From positions 1-64,000 of the forward strand of contig RMBW01000121.1 in assembly GCA_004009845.1 (NCBI GenBank): 64,000 nucleotides of DNA, written 5' to 3'. Positions 1 through 9,603 of this stretch are shown piece after piece; position 1 is the stretch's first letter, and each line of letters begins with the position of its first letter. The notes beneath the pieces were generated by a model that saw only the letters and a list, made by a program, of their open reading frames with translations, had not been told where the DNA came from and ran no database searches. The translations under genes and the position numbers were made by a program. This stretch comes from Davidsoniella eucalypti. Its lineage: Eukaryota; Ascomycota; Sordariomycetes; Microascales; Ceratocystidaceae.

Positions 1-1321
1 TCAGCTACAGACAAGTGCACAGTCATCAGATATCTTAGAATCGACGTGCTTTGGTATGTTTTTGTTGCGGCTCTATACAAGATATCTAGGACACCACGAC
101 TTATACTTTCGTGACCACCATGTCCTAGATCAGCCCTTTTCCACCCACGACCACATAGAATAGACCAATTCTTGATGACTAGCTGCACAAACTCTTCAAC
201 TTCCTCGCGGCTCTCGTTTGCTTTGGGGAATTGTGTCTCGTCGAGTATCAAGGCTTCGTAGGCGGCCTCGGCCGCCTTTAGCTCGATGCATAGCTGGGTG
301 CGCCCCGAGGCTTCATTGGTGGCCTTTGCTTGGCCAGATGGGAATGGCAGGTCGAATTCTAGGATTCTGCTCATAGACATGTAGTACTCGCGCCAGATTC
401 GACGTCGTGGAACTGATCCGTAGAAGCCCTGGCCTCCAACAACAGGCCCCGGGAATGTTCCCCAGTAGCGTGCCCAAGAGCGGAACGCGATTAGAGAGTT
501 TGAATCTTGTAGCGACTTCTCATTGAGGTTGAGGACCTGACTAGAGAGCATGGTATATTCCGAGAGGTAGAGCTCGGCCCAGTAGCGCAGCTGGCGGCGA
601 GGCTTCATGTCGGAGCCCCAGACGCCGTCCATAGCCGGGAGGCCGGTTTCAAACACAGCAAGCGCGTCTAGGGGCTGGCTGGTCTGGGCGGCGCAATTGC
701 CCTTGAGGTAGGCAGCCTTTAGGGCACAAACAGTCGCCCATTCCGACGGGTTATCGAGTTCGCGGTAGGATTCGTCGAGGCGGGCGGGAAGCCGCAGAGT
801 AGCTAGACCATACTCGCCGACAGCCCAGTGCATCCAACCGGCACATACGATAGCCTGGTAGCGATCCTGGGGAAATGTATGCTCGTTATCGATGGCTTCG
901 ACTAGCTTCGGCAGCTGCTGGGCGATTGGGGGGATAGTAGAGGTAGAGGATTTTGAACTGGAATCTTCCGTGGCCGTTGCGATCTGAGCTTCTATTTCGG
1001 CCGTGAGAGTGAAACCTACAAGCACATAGCAAATGGTTAGCTATCGGCTACAGAGCAGCTGACTTGGGAGGTTTGCCTTACAAACACGCTCTGGCGCGTG
1101 CTTCCGCACTTTGCGCACAAGTTCTGGGATGGCGTCCCAATTGCCCTCGCATCTGGCCGTCTCGAGTTGGGCCAGGTAGGTTAGGGCTTTTGTATTCTGG
1201 ACGGGCCGGCGCATACGGACAGGTTAGCGAGGATGTTTTTAGGGGTGGCAGATGTAGCTCTCTGATATGCAGGGCGCAAAAGTAGCAGTGATAGCAATGG
1301 CAATGGCAGCCTTACCGACAT
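1..1321 (-). CDS. Ypp1/Rhf1-like TPR scaffold protein, 3' truncated by window edge
   Basis: Best match from memory is the fungal 'filamentation protein Rhf1'/Ypp1 family (animal TTC7), which scaffolds the PI4-kinase Stt4 at the plasma membrane. The N-terminus carries the family signature LAQLETARCEGNWDAIPELV, followed by helical repeat-like sequence (AGWMHWAVGEYGLA; WAELYLSEY) and the conserved stretch SRGVLDILYRAATKT. The proposed model has exon 1 at 1321-1316 (only ATG TCG), an intron 1315-1197 with GTAAGG donor and CTAAC branch, exon 2 at 1196-1082, an intron 1081-1016, and exon 3 from 1015 off the left edge. This gives an N-terminus MSNTKALTYLAQLE, which resembles the relatives. An alternative start is the ATG at 1214 (MRRPVQNTKAL), needing no first intron. 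About 375 residues are visible and the C-terminal TPR part lies outside. No frameshift was seen here. Confidence 0.8.
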
Positions 1322-2574
1322 AGTGGGCGACGAACAGACGGACGGATAGTGGCGGCGTCGAGGGAGCAATAGCTCGAAGTGGAAGCGTGGCGAGTTGAAC
1401 GGTCGAGACGAGATGTCGAGTAGGCGGTCAAAAGTCAAAAGCCGCACAAACAAGATGAGGGAGGAAGCGTCGTTGACACGGGCTGGAATCGCCAGAGTCG
1501 AACAAGCGGCAGAAGCTATCAGGAAGTAAGAAAGGAGTGTGTTCAGTATTATTATAGAGGCGAGATGAACCGAGCGCTGGGAGCTTAAGCGGAGCAAAAC
1601 AACGTCATGGTCCTGTAAGGTGAAATATAAATGAAAATAGCGGAAAATAACAACGCAGCACAAAGCTCATACAAAGACGGCAGAGGCTCAAGATCGGGCA
1701 AAGACCAAAACAGTTCCGTCGTGAGATAGAGGACGAGAATGGAAAGAAGACACAGGATAGAGGGTTGGCTGAAAATCAAATCAAGCGTCCAGGAGAAGGA
1801 GAACCTGAGCTAGCTGGGACCATAGTTGCCAGGGCCAGCTTTCCAGCGGGCTATGAGGGGGCAAAGCTCCAGAACGGCGCGGAATTGTATTGACCAACAA
1901 GACTCGAGCAGGAGCGCTGTAACAGGTAATTCTCAGACTTGTACAACTTCTGTCTTCTTTATTCTCTACGGCTCAAAAGGGAGCTGGCCAGCTGGGCTAA
2001 TTAACCAAAAGCTGGCGGGTTTGGGCAGTCGCTTCCGCCCTTTTGGCCGCTGATTTATTTCTTGATCCTGGCGTCTATCTTTTCTTCTTCTCTTTTTGTG
2101 TCCTTTTGGCGTCTTCTGCTTCTTTTTATAGTCGGTACAGCTCCTGGTTCCTGCAGGCCTATCTAGTCCGCAAATGTCGTCTAGAAGCTAGCCCCGGCTT
2201 AATTTGTTTGCTGTACCCTGGCCAAGTTCAGCAAAAAGCGCTTTGAAATCCTAGGTTGACGCCAGAATGAGAATCTCACCTAGATAAGAAGCCCTTTCAG
2301 ACTCTGTGCCACTCTATCTGCTTTGTGTAAGTGAAGCTATATCGCAGACTGGCAATCAAAATGGAAGGTGTTGATAAAGGGTTGTCTCCGATTAGGTAGC
2401 TATGGTGCACCAGTAAGGTGGGGCGATTCGCTCGGTGTGCTCGTCCTCACCGAGAATAATGCCCCACACTGTCACCGAGGCTCACCGCGAAAAGTTGGAA
2501 AGATAATTGTAGGAAACTTTTTCCCACGGAAGCTTTAGCTCCAAACAAGCCACCAACGTTCAACAATACCCAGA
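1322..2574. other. Intergenic, divergent promoter region
   Basis: This 1.25 kb stretch separates the leftward Ypp1-like gene from the rightward RIX1. The open frames present are short, have no family resemblance, and I regard them as chance. No RNA gene or repeat was recognised. Confidence 0.5.
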
Positions 2575-4898
2575 ATGTCTTTGGCTCCCGAACTGCGTGT
2601 CCTGTGCCGTCTGCTGACGTCGACGCCTCCTGCGCGCCTTCCTCGCTCGGTGCCTGCTCTTGTCGACTTCGTCTTTCGCTGCCGTGATGCGCTCTCGACT
2701 TCCTACGATTTGAAGACTGCCAAAGGCGCCGTGGCTGAAACTGCGTCGCTTGTGCACAAGTTCAAGACTATCGTGACAGCTCTTTTGAATGGCCGGACTG
2801 CCCAAGGCCGGTTCGCTGCCGTTGTTCTTGTGAAGGCCGTCATCGATGTTGGCGGCTGGGAATGCCTCAAGACATGTGAACCATGGGTTCGAGGTCTAGT
2901 CTCTGTGGCCCAGGTAGGTATGAATCGCATCATATCTATAGCCAATTTCGTGTCATTTTACTAACCATCCTATTGCTCTATACAGAGACACGATCCTATT
3001 GCCTCCCGCGAACTTGCGATTGTTGCCCTTACCCGGATATACGTCTTGGTGCATGAGTATCAAACTCTAGCCGTGAGATCGCAACACCCACCATTCCTTC
3101 GTTTGCCCAGGCCTGCATGAGCTTGATCAAGCCTGCACTAGACCTGAAGAACCTGCAGACGCCCATGCACGTCGTCGAGACCGTATTCGAAGCCTTTGCG
3201 ACGCTCATTCCCGTCTTCCCACCACTTTCCGCCCTTTCGTCAACCAGGTGAAGCCTGTTCTACGGCTCTTCATTGCACCCACCGATGCCGACGAGCTTCT
3301 GATTCCCGATACGCTTCAGTATGCTGCGCGCCGTCTAGCTGTGACTTTGCATCATACTGCGCCAAGTCTGGCGGTAGCGAGGACTGGGCAAAACTGGTCC
3401 GAAAACAGTTGCCACTACCCACCGCACGGCAGACCAGGTGTTCCGTGCCGTCAACGAGACTTGGGAGCCCAAGACTGAGCATGCCACGTCCAAGACCGAC
3501 TTTGCCTCGGAAGCTAGCAGTGGCGGTGACTCTGTCGACGAGTACCCAGCTTGGAAGAGCGTCCGTGCCGGCTCGCGCCGTCTAATCAACCTGATGCACT
3601 TTTTAGGTGACAGCCTACGCTACCCCACGCGGGCTGCTGTCACGATCCCCGTCGCTGCGTACATGGATGTCATCGCACGTGCTACACAACTAGTCAAAAC
3701 AACACCCAAGACTCAGAGCTGGGAACAAGCCGTCGAGGTCAATGCTGCTGCGGGACGTGAGGAGAAAGATGAGCTATGGGCTGCGACGCCCGAAATTCAT
3801 GTCGCTGCTCTGCAGTTGCTCCAGACTGTAGCGGATCGTCTAGGCTCCTCGTTTGTTTCTTTGGCCCCCGAGACGCTAGATTACGTCACTCGCGTGTTCA
3901 AGAGTGGTATCGCCATGTCCAGTGTGCGTACAGCGTCATACTCGCTGCTTGCCACTGTTCTCGCCATTGTTGGCCCTACTCTCCCCAAGAGCACCGTGTC
4001 TCTGCTAGATACCATGGCTTCAGCCTGCTGCCGTGATCTTCAGGAGCATGCCGGCGTCTTCAAGCCAGCTACCAAGATCGATACCAAGAAACTAGTAGTG
4101 GCCAAAAACGGTACTGCTGCCAATGCTGATCTATTCATCAAGGGCACGTCAGAGTCACATAATGTCAAGGTTGTGCTGGCACCTGCACATTACGATGCTG
4201 CTACCAATCTTCTCTCAGTTCTACTGAGCAGACTTCCTCAACAGCACATCAAGCCTGCGCTACGTGGGTTGCTCGATCAGACTGCCATTGCTACCAGTTC
4301 CAAAGACGCCATGCTAGCCAGTGTTTTGTTCCCTTACAAGGACCAAAAGGGCAGACTATTCCCCAGCATCCTCCCCTACCTATCACAGCAATTCCCTCTA
4401 GACCAGGGCGTCGAGGTTCTGCGTACCAACTTACGCACTGCTCCTCACTCTTCCGGTGCTTTCTTTGCTTCGGCCACCGACGTGCAAGCCAACTCCGAAG
4501 ATGATTTATCCGAGTATGGGGATGCCGACGAAGGAGAAGAGGAGGCCGAAAATGTTGATGAGATGGAGGTAGAATCCTCAGATATCAACACTGCTTCTAA
4601 TTGTACCAAGAAGACTCCGTTTGCCGATCGTGGTCTTGAGGAACGGGCCAAGAGCCCTATTCATTCATTCGGAATGCAACCAAGATCTCCAGTCAAACGC
4701 AAACCCTCGGCTGAACTCAAGTCACATTCTGTCAAAAAGGCTGCTGTAAGCACAAACGCCGAGGCTACCTCTCCTACGCCAGTTGCTGTCTCCAGGATAT
4801 CAGCCACTACTTCCATTGTTGTTGCAGCTGATGGCTCCGATAGTGACGAAGACGGTAGCATTCACCTGAACATGGATTTGGATAGCGATGGTGAATAA
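2575..4898 (+). CDS. RIX1: Pre-rRNA-processing protein RIX1 (IPI2), with four apparent frameshifts
   Basis: Rix1 is the scaffold of the Rix1-Ipi1-Ipi3 complex that acts in the nucleolus and nucleoplasm on pre-60S particles (ITS2 processing, Rea1 recruitment). The N-terminus PELRVLCRLLTSTPPARLP and the helical repeats match the family; the C-terminus is acidic (runs of E/D near 4500-4570 and DSDEDGS near the end). Exon 1 is 2575-2913, the intron 2914-2985 (GTAGGT donor, ACTAAC branch, TACAG acceptor), and exon 2 is 2986-4898. Exon 2 is not readable in one frame. The frame slips by one missing base near 3076 (GCC), 3219 (CCC), 3362 (AA) and 3402-3405 (AAAA), each at a short homopolymer. Counting four missing bases makes the total divisible by three and gives about 751 residues. 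From about 3405 to the stop the frame is clean. Either sequencing undercalls or a recent pseudogene would explain it; I favour error. Confidence 0.82.
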
Positions 4899-5092
4899 GC
4901 TTGGCTATTGTAATCATATCTTGTAATAATGGTTGGGTTTAAAAAGTAATTGCATATAACTATATATTACCTCAAATAGACTTTGATGAGGATTTACAAC
5001 TTCTACAAAATGAACGTGACTCCTGTTTGCCTCGTTTTGAACATGCCATGCTCTGTGTATGCACTACTTTGACATAAATGATAACCGCATCA

Positions 5093-5973
5093 CTAGTCAC
5101 GAAGCCATGCTCTTCTTTTCTCTTCTTTCCTTGCTTTACGCTTGTCCTTGAACTGCTTCAGTTCAGACTTGCTTATTCGCTTTCCCTGGCGTTCAGCTTT
5201 AAGACTACGGCCCTGGTGAGCATTTGCTGCGGCATCCACATCGAAATAAGAGTTCATTTGCCGATTAGCCTTGGCATCACTTGAGTGATGTTCAGTACCG
5301 CTACCTTGTTGAAATTTTCCAGTGAAGCGGTTAAACGCCACCTGGCCTGCGCTATAGATTGCGTCTATGGCCGGTGTTAAGTCAGTGTTCACCGGCACGC
5401 CTGGCTCGTCCAACTTAGCATACCATGCGTTTGGATCGTAGTCGCCATGGATTGCTGGATTGTAACCGAGGATTTCAGGTGGTGGTGGTGATGGTTCGTT
5501 GGTGGTAGCAGTAGCTGCTACGTTTCTGTTGTGGTCGGTGCAATGATTCGAGGATTATCGAGCTGCTCGGCGCCTGTGAATCTATTGAAGAAAATGAATT
5601 GGTTGCTTGCGGCATCCCAGCGGTAATCCCATCCGTCGTCTTCAGGCGCAGGTTCGTCGGGGAGTGGTGGCGCATTGGCATCGGAGTCGCTGCGTTGGGT
5701 GCCGTTTCGTCTGGTAATGGGGGATTGGTTTCTGATGGTTCTGCTGCTGATTCTTCCAACGTCGATTCTAACGTCGGTTCGGGCAGTGATGGCCCGTCCT
5801 CGGGGATTGGTTCGTCTGGTAATTGTGGCGCGTCGATAGGTGATTTAGATTCTAGCTTCTCAGCCGATGTTTGTGTGTGGCTCTTCAGATTGTGTCTGGG
5901 CAGTAGATTCATCATGGTTGGTTGCAACTACACTGGCTTTATCCAGACTAGCGGCCTGTGAAGATGTAGACAT
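5093..5973 (-). CDS. WW-domain protein with basic C-terminus, frameshifted in this sequence
   Basis: The start is ATG at 5973 (MSTSSQAASLDK). An acidic, Pro/Ser-rich N-terminal half is followed by a WW-like module: GWDYRWDAASNQFIFFNRF then TGAEQLDNPR, with both tryptophan-type positions partly kept (W early, L/N-P late). Then come a Pro run, the conserved stretch YDPNAWYAK, and a strongly basic end, ELKQFKDKRKARKEEKRRAW, which I associate with a conserved fungal WW-domain family of unknown role (possibly RNA or splicing linked). No single frame spans it. Frame changes are needed near 5870 (in a CACACA run; one extra or two missing bases), near 5697 (a CCC run, one missing) and near 5524 (one missing G). 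With these corrections the length becomes a multiple of three. An alternative start inside the second frame is ATG at 5915. Confidence 0.5.
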
Positions 5974-6430
5974 GTGGTGTTGGGTTAATTGTAGCTGGCT
6001 TAATGATCACAACATGACGTGATGAAACTGAGGCGAGTCAAACTCATTCAAAATGTGTCCAAGATGTTGCAACGCGCTGGAATACTGTTGTTGATAAGAT
6101 AAGGCTGAACTAGACTCAGTTCTGTAAATGTTGGCGCATGGGTTAGACTACACTTTAGTAACCCTAATACTGGTGGGGCCATCCATATTCGCAAGAATGA
6201 CTAACATTAACGATAATTAGAGCGTCGTTGATAAGTATAGGAAGACGGGTCAGTCTACAATTATCGATTCGCTATATATGTTTTAAAGGAAAGAAACATC
6301 ATGCTTCATTAAGCTATTTTGACGATTATTGTCGTATAATATCGAGCATTTAAGAGCTATACCCTGACCTAACTCTTTATACTCTAACCCTCGTCAACAA
6401 ACAGCGAGCGAAGGAGAAACACCGCCCATC
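5974..6430. other. Divergent promoter region between the WW-protein gene and PRO1
   Basis: This is 457 bp between two oppositely directed start codons. It is AT-rich towards 6220-6400. No ORF, RNA gene or repeat was recognised. Confidence 0.5.
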
Positions 6431-8310
6431 ATGGACTTAGATTCAAGCACAGGTAAGAATATTCTTTTGGCGCATTAGACCGTAGGTTGGCACGCCCTGT
6501 CGTGGCTATTGCCGCAAAATAGCTTCACTAAGGCCATCTTAGGATATCCATGAAAATCTTGCTATATATTTTCAAGATATTGTAACAGCTATTCCATGTT
6601 CAGAAGTGTCTACTTACAAGAGCTTGGCACTTAGTCTTCTCTTTCGCCGTACCAGAACCGTTATATTTCCCAATTCATGTGTTCATCGAATCATTTCTGT
6701 TCGAAGTCCAAATCCTTGTCGTCTACAATTCTCAATTTTAGGGAGCCATTCTCATCTATCAGATTCAGCTGTATCCGATACAAGCATTAGAGAGTTGACA
6801 TAATTTAATAATCATAGAGATGAAGGGCCCGAAGTCACTCACTATTGTGATAAAGCTGGGTAAGATTCACTATCGGTAGCTTTAGTCTGATGCTACTCAT
6901 TGTCTTATACAGACTTAGTCTAACAAGCCTTCTAGGTACCAGCTCTATCGTCGATGAGAAGACACACGAACCCCTACTTCCGATTTTATCTTTGATTGTT
7001 GCAACGGCCGTCGAGCTAAGAAAAGAGGGACACAAGGTCGTCATTGTCTCATCAGGAGCTATCGGTGTCGGACTTCGAACTATGGATATCGAGAAGAAGC
7101 CGAAGCACCTGTCATCATTACAAGCTCTTGCTGCCATTGGCCAATGTCGCTTAATTCATCTATGGGATAGTCTCTTCAGCCACTACCGCCAGCCAGTGGC
7201 TCAAATTCTGCTAACCCGCAATGATATTGCTGATGTATGGTTCACACAGCCCTTTAAAAACTAGGTAGCATGCTGTTAACTTTCTATTTAGCGTACGCGG
7301 TATATCAATGCTCAAAATACATTCGTTGAGCTGCTAAGCATGGGTGTTATCCCAATCGTTAATGAAAACGATACTATCGCCGTTGCTGAAATCAAGTTTG
7401 GAGACAACGACACGTTATCAGCCATCACGGGAGCCATGGTACATGCCGACATGTTGTTCCTCATGACAGACGTGGATTGTTTATATGACAAAAACCCCCG
7501 TACCAACCCTGATGCCAAGCCCATCGAGGTAGTAGAAAATATCGCAGATATCACAGCCGATGGTAAGTCATGAACTCTATATTTCTCTGGCCCAAAACAT
7601 GTACTCATATATCCCTAGTCTCGCAAGCTGGCTCCGCACTCGGCACTGGCGGCATGTCGACAAAGATTGTTGCCGCTCGACTAGCTACATCAGCGGGTGT
7701 CACAACAATCATCACTCGTTCATCGGCTCCTGGTAACCTTCCTAAAATCGCGCGGTATATCCAGGCAACAAAACGAGCATCTCAGCACCCCGACGGTGCC
7801 AAGCTTTCATCTGAAAAGCCTCCATTACACACCCGTTTCCTGCCCATTGCCGATCCTATCCGTGACCGCCACTTCTGGGTTCTTCATGGTCTGGCGCCAC
7901 ATGGAACCGTATATATCGATCAAGGTGCTCACAAAGCTTTGGTCCGTCGTGCTGGCCTTCTTCCCGCTGGAGTTCTTGGCGTCGAAGGTCATTTCGGCCA
8001 ACATGAATCTGTGCGCCTAGTCGTTGCTAAGCGTCGCGAGACACCAGATGAACAAGGTCGTCTTTGGGAGGGTGAAGAGGTGGAAGTTGGCAGAGCGCTG
8101 ACTAACTATGCCGCTTTAGAGATTGGAAAGATCATGGGCCAGCAGAGTTCTAAGATCAAGAGTGTACTGGGCTACGCTGATAGTGGTTATGTGGCTGAAC
8201 GTGAGTACATCAGCTTACATCGTACTGAGAGCAGACCCCCGAGCCCATTTGGTGAGAGGACACCTCTAGTTGCTTCAACCTGTGTAAGTGATCATGAAAA
8301 TTCGCCATAG
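6431..8310 (+). CDS. PRO1: Glutamate 5-kinase (proline biosynthesis, first step)
   Basis: It phosphorylates L-glutamate to gamma-glutamyl phosphate in the cytosol. The amino-acid-kinase domain is clear: TIVIKLGTSSIVDE (P-loop-like start), VVIVSSGAIGVGL, VIPIVNENDTIAVAEI, FGDNDTLSA, DVDCLYDKNPR and GSALGTGGMSTK. A C-terminal PUA domain follows (GTVYIDQGAHKALVRRAG onward). Exons: 6431-6452, 6818-6859, 6936-7234, 7292-7562, 7619-8310, giving 441 aa, close to the yeast length. The first exon codes only MDLDSST plus one base and is joined by a 365-nt intron, long for this genome; starting instead at the ATG at 6820 (MKGPKSLTIV) would also give a complete kinase. The reading frame is clean throughout, unlike the two genes to its left. 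The tail after the PUA domain (about 8195-8310) is Ser/Pro-rich. Confidence 0.93.
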
Positions 8311-8571
8311 CATAGGCATGGTGAACTGCTAGCATAATACATTTACAACCATACGTATCAAAGCGGTTAACTTGTAAAATATAAATTTATATGTACCTGT
8401 AATCCACCGACAGAACGAAAATACAAGCAAAGAGTATAAAAAAAACAAAGACTCCAATGCGCCGTGATATGTAGTCCCTCCGCCCAAAAGCTTTTTTAAG
8501 ATGACCGCAAAGAAATGCCACACTGTAGATCTTCCTCAAACACCGACTTCGACTAACAAACACACTACACT

Positions 8572-9227
8572 TTAACCAGAGGCGAATAAGTTGTCCTCAT
8601 CACGCAGATACTCTCCGCAATCCGCCTGGCGGAAGCAGACAATACCAGTGGGATCCAGCCGTCTAGCCTCGGCAGTCGAGCGAGAGGTGACGCCGAAGCC
8701 GAGAGGGGTATCGTTCATGTTGTAAACCACCACACCCTGGTGCTCAGGGCAGTCTTCGCTCCAGCGTCCAACGTGAGCCTTGACAACGTTGCCGCCGTAT
8801 AGGAAAGGCATCTCGCCGTTGGGCTTGACCCAGATCTTGTAGCGGGCGTGCTGAGCCAGGATGGGCAGAGCAGTAATATGCAGACGGAACTTGCCAGTCT
8901 TGGTAAATTTGCCTGTCTCGGGATAAGCGAGTTGTTAGCCAGACTGAATCTTTCCGATAGGGACATGTTGAGGCAGAGGTCATGGGTAAGTATGTACGCA
9001 CCTAGGCAGACACCGATGGACAGAAGCTTGTCACGGGCGATAGAGGTGGCTAGGTTGGCAACGGATAGCAGAACGTAGTAAACACGGTCCTTGTGAAGGC
9101 GGAAAACGAAACGGTCGGCGTCAGGGCCATCGCCGATAGGCGCAATCAAAGCCTTCAACGAGCTGCCAGTGTAGTTGGCAATCTTCGCGAAAAGCGTCTG
9201 GGTCTCGGGCTCGGTAAGAGGGCGCAT
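8572..9227 (-). CDS. NIP7: 60S ribosome biogenesis factor Nip7
   Basis: Nip7 is a small nucleolar protein needed for 27S pre-rRNA processing and 60S assembly. The start MRPLTEPETQTLFAKIANY and the downstream KFTKTGKFRLHITALPILA and YNMNDTPLGFGVTSRST stretches are diagnostic. The C-terminal half is the PUA RNA-binding domain, ending DEDNLFASG. Exon 1 is 9227-9002, the intron 9001-8913 (GTGCGT donor, CTAAC branch, ACAG acceptor), and exon 2 is 8912-8572. This gives 188 aa, near the usual 180. It diverges from NOC3 across 376 bp, so the two 60S factors may share promoter elements. Confidence 0.95.
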
Positions 9228-9603
9228 TGCGATAATTCGTATATTAAAACGTAGAAAGAGGAAGAGATGCGATGTGTATCGTCGTTAGAACTGAAAGATT
9301 CGAGAATGGATAAAGGCGAATGACAGAGGTAGTTCAAAACCGGGTCGATTGTCGTTCTGCAAGTTCCGTTTCGGGAGCGACTTCTTCTTCATTATTGCAG
9401 TAGCTGCTGGATTTTTTTTTTGAGCGGCAGAAAATTTGGCGGTGAAACCACCCCACTTTATTTTTCTTTTGCGACCAAAGCCTCTAGCGCAGCATCAGCG
9501 AAAGTTGCATAGAAACCTCTGGACTTTTTTCTTTTTTCCTTTGCTAGAATACTAAACAACCGACCAAATAAACATTCCTCCGAATAACCGCTCGACTTCG
9601 ACC
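9228..9603. promoter_or_regulatory. Shared divergent promoter of NIP7 and NOC3
   Basis: 376 bp lie between the two start codons. It contains poly-T/poly-A-rich tracts (T-runs at about 9411-9420, 9456-9470 and 9526-9540), common in promoters of fungal ribosome-biogenesis genes. Co-regulation is an inference from position and shared function only. Confidence 0.4.

Noticed and set aside
5599..5961. 120-codon + strand Gly/Ser-rich frame
   Set aside because: Antisense of the frameshifted WW-domain gene; the Gly/Ser composition mirrors its Pro/Ala/Ser/Glu content.
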